Positions 1 to 12,470 of a stretch of DNA of 64,000 bases are shown here, piece after piece. The notes beneath the pieces are model-generated. The model was not told where the DNA came from. It was given only the letters and a program-made list of their open reading frames with translations, and did no database searches. Position 1 is the first letter of the stretch. Each line of letters begins with the position of its first letter. The stretch spans positions 110,928,389 through 110,992,388 of the forward strand of contig NC_056527.1 in assembly GCF_019175285.1 (NCBI RefSeq). Reading direction: 5' to 3'. The translations under genes and the position numbers were made by a program. This DNA is from Sceloporus undulatus (taxonomy: Eukaryota > Chordata > Lepidosauria > Squamata > Phrynosomatidae).

Positions 1-155
1 AATAATGAAAAGTGTGGGAAATAGGTATGTCGGTGAGTTCCAGTTCATTTATAAGTTTGACAGGTCCAGATGGGCAAGTCTGTACAAACTTTTGGGCCCA
101 AGGAAAGAATTTATATCTCTACTAATCACAAAATCTATCTTTCCCATTTCGACAG

Positions 156-270
156 AATGGCAAGTGGAGGTGGTCGGATAAATCAGTCAGCAATTACAAG
201 GCCTGGATGAGTGGTGAGCCAAATGGCGTTGACAGTAATGAATTCTGCACAGAGCTGATTCAATACACAA
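156..270 (+). CDS. C-type lectin copy A, one coding exon (exon 5 of the family)
   Basis: One 115-nt exon bounded by a cag acceptor and a gtgagt donor. It encodes the second half of a C-type lectin domain: the GKWRWSD strand motif, a tryptophan two-thirds through, then SGEPNG and a cysteine in NEFCTEL. EPN is the classic mannose-type calcium/sugar motif. The 155 bases upstream match the 3' end of intron 4 in copies D (from 25650) and E (from 43530), and the first 40 bases of the following intron match E best. Exons 1-4 would lie left of the window. The last exon is not convincingly present: sequence beyond the gap at 410-434 does not match the paralogous intron. The gene is therefore cut by the window edge and by the gap, or lost its end. 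Confidence 0.8.
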
Positions 271-311
271 GTGAGTAAACACTTTCCCGGTGGCTTAGGA
301 CACATATGCTT

Positions 312-409
312 TCATGACATACCGTATATACCCATGTATAAGTCGACCTCATGTATAAGTCAAGGTGGGGTTTGGGGGCCAACATTTTGGATTTTAATAT
401 GACCCGTGG
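312..409. mobile_element. Palindromic MITE fragment running into an assembly gap
   Basis: It starts with a ccgtatatac-type terminus and carries repeated tataagtcgacc/tataagtcaag blocks, as in a widespread sauropsid foldback element. It begins exactly where copy A stops matching the intron 5 of copy E (after gacat). The other arm is hidden by Ns. Confidence 0.6.
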
Positions 410-434
410 NNNNNNNNNNNNNNNNNNNNNNNNN
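410..434. other. Assembly gap (25 N)
   Basis: A run of Ns that begins inside a palindromic element, a common cause of gaps. Confidence 0.99.
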
Positions 435-893
435 GTTCTGTATCCTATCATCTTGTCATGATATATTGCCCACAAATTAATAGCAAGCAAACTCATTGAC
501 CTGGGTGTCCTGGAAATATAACAGATGGAATGACACTTATAAGCATATGCTACATGTATTTGCTTCCCAATTCATGATATATATTGGATGAAAACAAAAT
601 GTCCTGTAGGCTGTTCCCTATTTTATCTCTCAAACTAGTTGAGTTAATTTTGTTGTAGTTTTTTTTTTCTCCTGGTAAGGATAGAACAGAGGCTACTCAA
701 GGGCATTTATCTCCGTGCCTTCCTTCCTTCCATGATTCCTGCCTTGGATGCGAGAAGGAACAAGTTGGGACCAGGACCGAGATCTTGATTTACCTGAAAA
801 TCAATGTAAATTATAAAGTTTTAAAATACTGCACAAGAACTATATACCTAAACAAGTTTCTTGTTCTTCCCTCTGAGCCCCAAATGTCAACAG
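435..893. other. Non-coding, nothing recognised
   Basis: AT-rich sequence between the gap and the signal exon of copy B. At 683-760 there is a weak resemblance to the last lectin exon plus 3' UTR, too weak to call. Confidence 0.5.
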
Positions 894-1552
894 AACATGG
901 GCGCCTACCTATACTTGATCCTTTTGCCTTTTTTGACATCCTGGCCTTCACTCCTTTTTCCAGGATGGTGAGTCTCCTTAACAAATATTTAGATTATGTT
1001 CACTATTTTAGCAATGGCGATCTAGGGTTGCTGTTCCCACTGCAGAATTAATAAGGTTTGGCACCAGTTTACCCTGTCGTGGCTCTATCTATGGATATCC
1101 TGGTGATTTGTATGTTGACTGTCGGCACCCGAGCTCTGTGATAAAGAAGGCTACATATCTTACATAACTACATATTCCAGGATTGAATAGCATTGGATAG
1201 GGAAGTTTAAAGCTGGGGTTAGGTGTCAAACTGCCATTGATCTGTGTTATGCACAGTAACAGGTAACATCTTTCTTTAGATTCTATTTAGTCTGCATCGG
1301 CTGTACGTGTACTGGAATAATCCTGTTTGACTCTGCTTTTCCCGCTTATGGAATCCTGGGCTATGTTAGTTTTTGTGAGATATTTTACTTTACTGTCACA
1401 GACCTCTAGGGCCACAATAACCTGCAACGGCTTCATAGAATGGAGCCCAAGGCAATTAAAGTGGTGTCAAACTGCATTATTTCTGCAGTGCAGACCCTGA
1501 CCAGGAGTGTTATTATGCCACTTTTGGTAAACCAATGGTGCATTATACAGAC

Positions 1553-1912
1553 CGCCTGAAAGCATCGGTCTGCCGCCACCCGCCCATTAGCGCCGCCAAG
1601 GAGCCCAGCGGCTAAACCGCGAGGCTCTTGGTGCCGCCCAAAGAAAGCACCAAACTGGCACTTCTTGTTGCCGCGTGCTAATGAAAGGGCGCACTCGTGA
1701 CTCATATTAGTGCCCGCTGCGACATGCAGATTCTAAGCATCCGCTACGTCAAAGATGCCCATGTAGAACAAGGCGCTGCCTATTTTGTACATTCCCCGGA
1801 TGTACTAGGGTTTAGGGGGCGTGCATAAAGCACGTCCCTTTCCTAACCATAGTACGTCCTGGCGGACGTACTTTACGCCCATGCAGAACAGGCCAAATGA
1901 GACCTATAACTT
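1553..1912. mobile_element. Non-autonomous DNA transposon, GC-rich, catacagac-type TIRs
   Basis: GC-rich compared with its flanks, with ends resembling those of the elements at 18493-19034 and 23888-24296 (5' tatacagaccgcc; 3' gtacgtcc/cccatgcagaacaggcc). Family not identified. Confidence 0.5.
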
Positions 1913-3891
1913 GGTCCATACTGTGCTTGGATTTTCCTGGTAACCATTTTGCTTTTTAGAATTTACTCATCCGGACAAGAAACTATAAAGGCTTTTCAAT
2001 ATTTGTTAATATTGCTGAGTGTCCACTTGACACAATGGAAGTCGAGCTGGAGTTACAGAGATATGGCTTCAGAAGCCATTCTAGGACAGCCCTGGAACGC
2101 AGCTTGATGTGTTGTAATACAAAGAGGGGATGATTCTCTGGAACATTGTTAGTTCCCTTTGCCTTTTCAGTTCCTCCGCAGCATGGTTAGTGGTTCAAGG
2201 ACAATGGGCATTGGAGACTGCTGATGTCCACCCCGTATCTAAACACAGCAAAGGCTTCCTCCTTGATATATTTCTAAAATTCTTCTGACCAGCTTGTTCC
2301 TTCACTTTCCTTTCTCATTCACCTGTCTCCATTGCAGCTGAGGCTGATATCTGCGTTCCATGGGCTGGCTGCAAAACCCGCCGCAACTGCTTCTGCATAT
2401 TTTTCGATTAGAAAATGACATGGCCAGCAAGCTGAAGGTTAAAGAAATTGATCACCAATACCCAAACCTATACAGCAGGTCTGTATTTTGGGTTAATTAT
2501 GATGCAAGAAATACAAAGATCTGACTCTTAATAAGTCGTTCCAACTTAAGGAGACCTGTTTGACTAAATTGTTGAATTGATGAGGTTCAAGCTACATTGA
2601 CCCTGTGGGTCTACTCTAGTCGAGAGAACCGAACACAAATGATTTAATTCAAGGAGTTTAGATTACAATGCTAATATCTAGGTCCTGAAGCATGCTGTGA
2701 TTTAAAAGTCTCACGGTCCTATTTTCCTTAGAATTATTCAAATTTACATCCTTATTTTAAACTGTATTTTAACATTCCAGAATCTAAGTATATTCTGAAG
2801 ATATTCGGGCTGAGGGACAGATTTCCAGAAATACTCATTTCGGTCAGTTTGGTCTGTATACCACCATTTTAATTTACAATTTCCATACACAGGATGTATA
2901 AACGTAAAATACGAACTGAACTACTACCTAAGCCATATCAGTCTAGAACAGAATAGAGAAACTATGGCCTCTAAATGCCCATAGATTTGATAAGCTATGA
3001 CTTACCTCATTCTTCCCACTGGCCTATCCTTTTGCAGTGGCTGATCGGACCTGGAGTCCAACAAAATCTGGAAAAACAGAATAAGTTCTCCAACCCCTGA
3101 TCTAACTCACTACATGTAGGCCTTGGTATCCACTGGTGTCTGTGTTCTATGGACCCACCATGGATGCTGGCTCATTAACATGGATTAACAAAGTTGGGTG
3201 CGAAAGTTTACTCTTTTCAGGCTTCAAGTTCTCAGAAATGCACAGCCTGCACAAGCAGTGGATTGCAGTGAGCTGTAATCTAAACAACTGCACTTTTCTT
3301 TGCTCTGTCTCATTAGTTCCCATCCAGCTGAGATTCTCAAATATTTTCTGACTTGTTGAAATAGATTTAGGTTGGCTCCTCTCAATTGGAATTTTGGGGC
3401 AGTAAGAGACGTTTTGCATTCTTTCATCAAGTTGAACTCAACAGTCTTCTGCTTTGCAATATTCCTGTGGCTGGAATACAATTTTTAAGTAAAACTCTTC
3501 ACTTCCCTTTTGCCGCCCCCAGATTTGAATGCCAGAGCTAATGGCCATGGGTCCCATCTGCCTCTCATTCTCTAGCTAAGTCAGAGACAAATCCTGCTGG
3601 TCCCAACACATCTCCACTTCCCCACAAAAACCAAGTGATGCGTTGGATTGGCTGATGATCCCCTTGGGGTTGAGCTCTCTTAACTCGCCCAGGAAGTTGT
3701 CACCATTGACCCGTTGTGGCAGCTTGACCAATTTCTTCTTTGTTTATCTTATTGTGTTTTAAATTTCACCAGGATGATGTAGCAGCCAAAAAAAGTAAAT
3801 GCTTCTTTCGGCTTCATGAAACAGGCTATAGAGGGATATAGTTAGTCCTATCTATTTACTTTGGTATAACTGACCTAAAACTATTGAGTTT

Positions 3892-3950
3892 GGGTTCTGG
3901 GCACCACAGTTTTTTAAAGAAAAGATTATTGACAAGCTGGAATATTTTTA
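3892..3950 (+). mobile_element. CR1 LINE fragment
   Basis: The stretch ctgggcaccacagtt...gacaagctgga matches the CR1 3' coding region seen at 47870-47920. Confidence 0.6.
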
Positions 3951-4149
3951 TTTAGTTTTTTTTTTTTCCTCTATGTGGACCCAATGTAGAGAGATGGTGT
4001 ATTTTCAGCTTGAGGAAGACCAAAAGGGGCCTGACGTTGTTGTTCGGCTGCCTTCAACGTTTGACTTCGACTCATGGTCAAACCCTGTGAATGAGATGTC
4101 TCAATCCCCATCCTCCTAGCTCTGTTCTTGTGTCCTGTAGCCTCAGTTC

Positions 4150-4325
4150 CCATTTAACCTCCCTGACTGAGTCTTCCTCTCTTTTCTACGTCTTTCAACC
4201 TTTCCTAGCATTATTTGCCTTTCTAATGGATCATGCCTTTTCATGATGTGGCCAAAGTTTTTTACGACAGCCTCAATTTAGTCTCTTGCTTTTCAAGGAG
4301 GAGTTTGGGATTTTCAGGCTTCTTT
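4150..4325 (-). mobile_element. RTE/BovB LINE fragment
   Basis: Shares ttcctagcattatt and catgatgtggccaaag with the longer copies at 55755 and 60745. Confidence 0.65.
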
Positions 4326-5086
4326 TCTTCTATCGGGGTTTTCTTCACATGATAGGGATCCACAACTCTGCTTCTAAATTTTGACTTATGCGTATGTCAC
4401 ACCAGGAAACATTTCCAAACTGCTTCCTTGGTGAAACTTATAGATGCCTAGGACTTCCAATGTGCTTCTAGTTTAAAAATGTCTTCCTATTACTGCAGAA
4501 CAGAAGATGCGAGTGGGCTGATGAATCTTGTCCTCTACAAACTATGAGGCCTGGAAAGCCTACCGCCAAGATCCAACATGAGCATACACTGTGTGGACTT
4601 GCTTCGATCCACTGGTACGGGAAAACCATTCTCAGGAACTAAGAAAAGGATAAGGTTTGTATCTACACGGAATCATCTCCCAACCCCTCTGGATGCCAGG
4701 CAGTGTACGTAGATATACACATACATTAATCACATAACTTAATCAAATAAGTAAGATGATAAAAATTCAAAAATGTGTTCCCTATATAGTTTTAGTTATC
4801 CTTGCCTTCCTTTAGTTTTGACTGTTACAAATTTTTGTATTCACTTTTTTTCCTTTAAACAAAATTAATCCTTGGACCATGGAGTTACTTATGTTTTCTT
4901 TTTTCATTATCAACAGTCTGAGTTTTTCACCTAGTGAGACCAGAATGGGGAAATACTTAGCAGAAACGGATCTCTACAAACTAAATTCTTGTCCTCTGTC
5001 TTTTGCATTTTAGCTTTTAAAACCGTGAATGATGCTTTTTGTGCATAGAAACTCACTACTGCCTCTGTCGGCAAGTACCAACTCTA

Positions 5087-6985
5087 GCGTAAGGCTTTGG
5101 CAGCTCCACTCATGCCTTCCTGAAATCTAACTGAACAGAAGAACAAGCAGATATCACGCTAAATAGCCGACCCTACCGCAATGCTGTCCTCTCTCTCACC
5201 ATTCGTCATAGAGCAACCAAAAACTTCTCAGTTCCACTCTTGCTTTTCTTCCAAACTCCTCCTTGAAGCAATTGCCTCTTTGGTTCTCTGTTTTTCCCTT
5301 GAAACCATTTCATGGTTACAGAGAAAATGGAAATAATCTTACTGAACCTTAAATACATCTATTGTCTGTTTCTGTTTCTTCTTCACCTCTTTGCATTCCA
5401 CTTTCTCTTGGGGTTCCTAGTGTGTAAAGAAGGATTTGCATCTTTTTTATTATAAGAGAGACTTATGAAGCACCACCACCTTGTGTCAGCCCAGCATGGA
5501 CAAGCTACGCCTGCCTAAATGAAAGCCAGCAAACTCCTTCCACCTATTCTTACTATGCCAGCCATGCCTAAAGAGCTTTCCTGAAACCCCCTTCTACTGC
5601 TCCTGCAACATTCCCAGCAATGCACGACCCACTTTTGGCCTCCCTAGACCACTTAGTGCTATGTAAGATTTCCTCTAGGGGTGGTGGGTTGACTGGAGCT
5701 GTCCCTTTCCTGGTGGATTGAGACCACAGCTCACCTCACACCATGGCCCCGTCTGGAGCGCGCATTTGGCATCCTGATGCTCAGGGGACCGGCGTTAGGG
5801 CATCCAGCCTATCGACGATGAGTCCCTGACTCCAACCCATAGGCTGGCGCTTTCTCCGTCTGTTTAACAGGCCTTAGTTAGCATACCACCTTGTTCTCAT
5901 CCTGTCTCAGTCAGCTCATCATGGGTGCAGTGTTAATGCCAATACTGCAGCCTACCACATGTGTGAATCCGATCCCACAGGGCTCTCAGGTTGATCGCCT
6001 TCATCCTTTCATACCTCTGGTAAAATGCTACCCAGCTTGCTGGGGCTGATTGGCTTACACATGTAAAAAGCTTAGAGAGTGCTTAGTTTCACTATGAATA
6101 ACTATTAGAAATGTAAAATGCAATTTCTATTGCTATTGTTTGTACCTGGCTGCCTATCTTCCTCCTCCAGTTGGGAGTGTAAGAATATGTATCTTGTGAA
6201 CACCTGAGAAGAAGAAAAGGAGGAGGAGGAGGAGGAGGAGGAGAGAAGGAGTGAGGAGAGGAGAGGGATGATAATGTTATTCTTATTATATAAGCTTGAA
6301 AAGCTACAATACCACTTCCATAGTAGTACATTCTATACTGAATACTAACACTACAAAGTTGTGTATCTGCCACTGTGCTCTGCTTATTTCCCATTGTGCT
6401 AGGAGAATAGCCCTGTTTTTTGGGGGGATGTTTTTGCCATCCAAGCAAAATCATAGTGGTTGCCATTAAAGTCATTCAGGTAAAGTACCACCCAAGCATG
6501 TGCCAACCCTCATGGCTAGAAATCCGTTGGTTAGTCCCCAAATAAGAGCTGATCCATTGAATCAACAGTTGTATGGCATGTCACATCTAGGTAAATCCAA
6601 CTGATTCAATTGTTCTACTCTCGCTGAGACCAACAATCGTATTTTTCTGGCCCATGTGACTGGTTACCCTTTTTAGAACTCAGCATGATGGGAATCTTTT
6701 CATTGCATATTGGCCAAGCATACACTTGCAGTGCCACAAGGTATATTAGACCTCAAACCGAATTCAGGCAAGAAAGGACTGATCCATCCAACCAATAGTC
6801 CACCTGGTCCAACACATTCTTTTCCCACAGAGGCCAAGTAGTCGATGCCTCCAGAAAGCTCACATGAAGGATTATGAATGTCCCCACACTCTCTGTTCAT
6901 TGTTTCCCAACATGTACATACTCTCTTGGATCCCGCACAGGAAGCCAGATTGGAAGAAGAATTTTTTTTTTAATCTTGGACCGAG
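5087..6985. other. Intergenic, no gene seen
   Basis: Nothing with coding character. It holds a (GGA)n tract at about 6214-6242. Confidence 0.5.
6212..6244. repeat. (GGA)n microsatellite
   Basis: About ten consecutive gga units in an A/G-rich block. Confidence 0.9.
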
Positions 6986-6989
6986 AGTT

Positions 6990-8049
6990 ATGGATTCATA
7001 GAATCATAGAATCATAGAAAGTTGGAAAGCGACCGCAAGGGCCATCCAGTCCAACCCCCTGCCATGCAGGAAATCCAGATCAAAGCATCCCCAAGATGGC
7101 CCTCCAGCCTCCGTTTGAAGACCTCCAAGGCGGGAGAACTCCAGCTACCACTCCGCGGAAGGTGTGTTCCACTGTCGATCGACCAGCCTTCTTGTCAGGA
7201 AGTTCCTCCTACTGTTGAGGTGGCATCTCTTTTCCTGCCGGTTTTGCATCCATTGCTCTGGGTCCTAGTCTCTGGAGCAGCAGTTAAACTTGCTCCCTCC
7301 TCAATATGAATTCCCTTCAAATATTTTAAACAGGGATATCATATCACCTCTTAACTTCTTTCTCCATGCTAAACATAACACAGCTTCCTTAAGGTGTTCC
7401 TCATAGGGCTTGTGGTTTCCAGCCATTTACCATTTTTAGTCGCCCTTCCTTTGGACACTCTCCAGTTTCTCAATGTCCTTTTTGAACTGGACCACAATAT
7501 TCCAGGTGGGGCCTGACCAGAACGCCGAATATAGTTGCACTCTTACTTCCCTTGATCTAGACACATCTACTTCTATTGATGCAGCCTAAAAATCGCATGG
7601 GCCTGTTGCTTCCGCATTGCACTGTTGAATCATGTTCAACTTGTTCGTCTACTTGACTCCTCGTTATCCCTTTCAATCGTTGTCTCCTTAAGCCAGGTGT
7701 CCCCCATCCTATATTGTGCATTTCATTTTTCGTCCTAAGTGCAGTATCTTACATTTCTCTTTTCTCTGTTTGAAGTTCCTTTTGTTAGCTGTGTGGTCCA
7801 GCTTTTCTAGTCTATTCAGGTCATTTTTGAACTTTTGATTCCTGTCCCTCTGGAGTATTAGCTATTCCTCTCTAATTTTGGTGTCATCTGCAATTTGATT
7901 AGTTATTTCCTCCATTTTTTTCCTCTAAGTCATTGATAAGATGTTGAACAGTTACTGAGCCCAGGACAGAGCCTTTGGGACCCCACTGTGTCACTCTCTC
8001 TCAGGATTGAAACGTGACATTGTTGCGCACCCTTTGGGTTCGTTGGGTC
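6990..8049 (-). mobile_element. CR1 LINE, 3' part
   Basis: It starts with repeated tcatagaa units and agttggaaagcgaccgcaag, the 3' tail of CR1 read on the opposite strand. It runs through the reverse-transcriptase C-terminal region in parallel with the better copy at 32848. The reading frame is badly decayed, so it is older than that copy. Confidence 0.9.
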
Positions 8050-8059
8050 TAATTTATAT

Positions 8060-8312
8060 TTATTGTGTGTGTGTGTGTGTGGTGTGTGTACTTCCCAAGT
8101 CACCTGTTGACTTATGGCAGCCCATGATTTCATTTAGAGATTTCTTATTTCCAGGGTATATTTCCTCGGCTGTGTTTTTGCCAGGTGCCTTACTCTTAAA
8201 GTATAGCCAGTTTGCACCTGGTATTGCTTGGCACTCCTCATCCAAATACTAAACCAGGCCTGACCTCTTAGCTTCAGTTTAGGCAGGATCAGATGCCTTC
8301 TGGAAACCTTAA
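8060..8312 (-). mobile_element. 5S-rRNA-derived Sauria SINE
   Basis: 8236-8305 matches the reverse complement of 5S rRNA (catccaaatactaaaccagg, cttagcttc, gatcagatgcc). The 3' tail with tg repeats is the Sauria/BovB-type tail. Confidence 0.8.
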
Positions 8313-9540
8313 CCTAATGTTGACTGATGATGGTAGCTATCCACCCTGTTTCCAATTCAAAGGACCCAAACACACTATCTGAGCAAACTTGACAATATCA
8401 GAGACTGGAAAATTGGTTTTTTTGGACTATAGCACTCACAATTGACCTTAACATCCAGGAGATTCTGGGGGGGAAATCGAAATAACTTTTCCTAGTTCTT
8501 AGCCAATCTGGGTTTCATTTGAGCAGGCAAGCACCATTATCACTAGGAATTTCATCATAAAACACCACAAGTTCATTTTAACCAGAATATTCTTTTTTCA
8601 GCAGTCCAGGAGGGATCCTACTTACTGGCCAAGGAGGCCCCTTCTGCTTTCTAGGCCATAGAAATAAAAGCACAAAGTTATTTTTTTTTTTGATCTGGGA
8701 AAATGTTTTCACACCCAAAGACTGTGAAAGGACTATAAAGTAAAGTAAGATATCAGTCATCTACACACTGCTCCTTTTGGTTCTTGTCATTTGCCTTTCT
8801 CTGAAATATACTTCTTGTTTGCCTGGTATTCCTTATTGTTTTGCCATCCAAGTTCCTCACCCTGCCCAACCTTCTGCTGTGGCTTGTTGAGGTGCAAGTT
8901 ATGCTAATAATGTGTCAAGTGGGGCCAGCCCTTACTGAATTGGGTCAGGCCCATCCATTATTCATTGCCTTTTCAATTAATGGTCAGTACCTCTCAGGCC
9001 ATATGTAGATTTGAGTCAATTGACGCAGACTCAAGTAAGACTCACGTCGCTTCAGTGACTTGACTTGCTCAGATCCCAATAACTGAAAAATTAACCAACT
9101 TGACTCATGACTAGTATATTTTAGTGTGACTGACCTGTTTGGCCTTGGTTTCAATTTCATAACATATTCATTACATTTCTTGAAAGCGAAAAAAAAGTGC
9201 ATTTGGGTCCATGGGCTTCTGATGTGAAGCTTTTTTCATATCTACTGCACTTCTATCCACCTTTCTCCCCACCTATTTAACTTCAGTAACTAAGTTAAAA
9301 CTAAATTTTAGATATTAAAATAAGTTTTTATAAACTATGGTACACCATATTTGGGATTGTTAATAAGGCCCAAAAGATTTTGATGAAACAGCCATCTTTA
9401 AGAGCCATACCCATTGAATCTCTAGTATGTAGTATTAGTCAAGATTAATGTGAGGCCCACTGTTTCAAAGGGCACACTGAATCTGACTCTTAACTTGTTC
9501 TCCTGCATCTCACCACCACTTAAGACACAAGTTTAAAGTT
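8313..9540. other. Upstream flank of copy C
   Basis: No gene. 8690-8880 (cacccaaagactgtg, then a decayed minus-strand 5S SINE) is paralogous to 19560-19790 upstream of D and to 34160-34330 upstream of E. The lectin duplication unit therefore includes more than 1 kb of upstream DNA. Confidence 0.6.
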
Positions 9541-9655
9541 TATTTGTTTTGACACATATTTCCTTATTTGATAAAGAGGGAGATATCTATTCTTCTTCTA
9601 TACATGTGATGGCCAGCCTTAGTGTTCCCTCTTCATCTGTCTGTGATTATGTTTT

Positions 9656-9808
9656 ATGCAAACGAATTAGGATTTCTGTATTGCAGCATATCCTTCTTGG
9701 AACTCATCACTTCAGGCAAGGAATATATAAACCACAAAGGAGAGAGGCCATTGCCAAGAGGACACCCTGTTTCACCTGTCACCAAGGAGCGAGAAGGACC
9801 AGCACAAG
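9656..9808 (+). promoter_or_regulatory. Promoter and non-coding exon 1 of copy C
   Basis: An ATGCAAA octamer-like site lies at 9656-9662 and a TATA box (atatataa) at 9722-9729. Exon 1 runs from about 9752 to 9808 and ends agcacaag before gtgagtgactga. Copy D has the same arrangement, including the same donor context (agcacgag, gtgagtgacta). Transcription start is inferred from TATA spacing. Confidence 0.7.
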
Positions 9809-11429
9809 GTGAGTGACTGAAGGAGATGCCCTGGAGGGTTTGTAAGTTTATATAATTTGTGTTTCCTTTCCTTTTATGGCTTTGTTTTTCTATAAAGAGG
9901 GTACGAAGTATAAATACAAACAGATTTTACTAGTGCTTTGAAACAGAGCAAGGAATCAGGCTCAGCATAAAGACATCTGTGAAAACTGAGCTAGATGTCT
10001 TAAAAAACAAGAAGATATTTTTTCATTCTACTAATTATGGAAGGAAATGGGAGGAATATGAAGGAAATGAGTGCTTCATTGAGACAGAATAGAAACAAGA
10101 TTATGGGAATTGACGAGGATATTGAAGTTTAGGTAAAGTTAAACCAAGAGAGCCAATCCAATTAATGTACCCTGTGAGTTATTTATGACAGTGCGATTAA
10201 AATGTCAATATAACAGAACAAGATAAGGAGTCAAGATTCAGTTCTTGACATCACAAGGGGGTGCGGGAGACACAGACCACACCAGGTGATACCTCAGAGG
10301 ATATGAACACCCGATCTGTCCCAGAACTCCATTGGCCAGGGCCCCCTGGGGCAGAAGGGGTGGCCTGGGGTTTATGCCAGCCAACCTGGCAGTGATATCA
10401 TAATTTTGCCACACAAGGGTGACACCACTGTTCAGATGGCTTCATCACATAGGAAGGTACAGTGTCGGTTTCTTGTAGATAAATCTGGAAGCGTGCAATA
10501 TTCATTCTCAGATACCACTTGGAAGCAAACACAGCTACTGTGGAGTAATGGGTTGGAATCATGACTCATAAAGTCTAACTTTTTCCTCTTTATGACATGA
10601 TATCAAAACATAACTATCAAGATCTACACTGAGATTGCATAGAACAAATAACTATACTATATGCACAGTGCCGCACGCCCTGTGCATTCATTGTGCACTC
10701 CAACACACAACCCAGTGCATAGCCACATTTTCCAGCTCCACCACATGAGCAACTTCTGAAATCTTGAACTGAATTAGATCTTCTACATTGAGGGAGATGT
10801 CACACTACTTCCAGGGGAACTTACACAGGCATAAACACCATCATTATTCCAACAGGCATTTCCCGTTAGATTCTATCCAAAACTCACATGCTCACCTTCA
10901 CTGCAGTTTTTCTTTCTAATACTACCATGAAAGACATTATGATAATACACTTATTTAGTTTCTCCTCATTGTTTTGGATTGAATGTCTTCTCTTTTTTTT
11001 CCCTCTCTCTTAATGTACATTCAGAAGATGGGACTCTTTGCCTATGCCAGCTTATGCCTTTTTGGCCTCTGCTCTCCCGTCCTTTTCCAGGAGGTAAGTC
11101 TCTTAAAGTAATATCAAGATCTATCCCATTTGGAAGCAAGTGGGACATAGATTCAAAATAAATAAAGTATAAATAAAAATATAAGATAATAAATAAATAA
11201 ATAAATATTATCTTTGAAGTTGATATAGGGGTTTTGATAAAAGGTAGCTGCAGATAGTTGCTATAATCTTTGGATACTTTTAGTAAACCAATTGCTATTT
11301 GTTCTTTCAAATAAGACTGTTTTAATTGAAATCAAACACAATGCCTAAACAAAATCAGTTTTCATTAAAACAGGTGGGGCAGCCCTTGAATACCACCGTT
11401 TGCACCTCAGAAATCTGTCCTTTTTCTCA

Positions 11430-12140
11430 ACCTCCACTGCCAAGGTTCTGGTATGCCTTGGTGGTCTCTCGACTAGTTACTGCAACCTCCTTCTCGCAGG
11501 GCTTCCTCTTCTCTCTTCGTCCTTTAATTTTCATTCAGCATTCATCATCTCGCATCCACATGCCATTTGACCATGTTTCTCCTTTATTATCATCCCTTCA
11601 CTGGCCCCCTTTCCCTTCCATATCCAGTATAAGCTTTATTGTTAACTTTTAAAGCTCTGCATGGGCTGGCCCGTCTTTTTATCTGAATCCTCTTTCTCAC
11701 TCGTACCTCCATTCTAATAGTCAAGGTTTCTAATAGTCCCAGCCTAGATCTCCACTGCCCTGTCCTGGATTCATCCTTTTTCATTTGCTGCCCCTCACTC
11801 CTCTGAACTTCTTCCCCCAAACACAGCTCATCACTTCATTGACCACCTTTAAATTGAATTGAAGACACCTGTTAGGAAGCATTCCCAGGCACTGTGTGAA
11901 TTATATCTGATATTTGATTAGACAATCGATGTTGATGTTTTAATTGTTGCCTGCTTTTTAACTAATTTTGTTTTATATTACTACCTAGTGTTTACATGTA
12001 TTTTGTAGATTGACAACCATTGGCAGGTTTATATTTTTACTGATTTGATTTTGTATGTAAAGTGCTGTGTACATTTACAGCACTATAGAAATAATAATAT
12101 AAATAATATAATAAATATATAATAATAATAATAATACCCC
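11430..12140 (+). mobile_element. L2 LINE 3' fragment in intron 2 of copy C
   Basis: It parallels 45025-45830: ctcgactagttactgcaacc, the ggcttcctcttctc block, cccttcactggc, and an AATAAT-rich 3' end. Much more diverged than the two L2 copies around E, so older. Confidence 0.8.
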
Positions 12141-12407
12141 AAAGTTAGTTCCTCAACCCACACTCAATATATAACTTATCCCTGATTTATGGGGCTGGAC
12201 AAGATGAAAGGGTTACCAATGTTCATTCATTGCAGCATAGTTCCACCATATATTCATTTCTGATGTCCAGTGGTCCATGAGGTCCTGAGAAAGGTCCACT
12301 TGGCCTTTACACAATGAGGTATATGGTGCCACCAATTATTGGCTCAGAGAGGGAAAACTGAATGGGTTTGGTGTGGGAAAGCCATGTTTCCTGAGTTACA
12401 TTTCATA

Positions 12408-12470
12408 GAAACATAGAGTTGGAAGAGACCACAAAAAGTCTTCACCCCTTTCTACCTGCCACAGAGATAG
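12408..12470 (-). mobile_element. CR1 3'-end scrap
   Basis: Contains catagagttggaagagacca, the CR1 3' tail on the minus strand. Confidence 0.7.

Larger units (their letters stand above)
894..5086 (+). pseudogene. Fossil C-type lectin copy B
   Basis: Five exon-like blocks in family order match copies C-E: a signal-peptide exon (894-967), two first-half lectin-domain exons (about 2338-2437 and 3523-3669), the GKW-type exon (about 4499-4617) and the last exon (about 5014-5086). It is broken in several places and much more diverged than the other copies, so it is the oldest recognisable member of the array. Introns hold a half MITE (1430-1495), a TIR element (1553-1912), a CR1 scrap (3892-3950) and a BovB scrap (4150-4325). 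Confidence 0.75.

Noticed and set aside
683-760. Possible last exon of lectin copy A
   Set aside because: Similarity to the YICKYEL exon is patchy and no clear acceptor or reading frame supports it.
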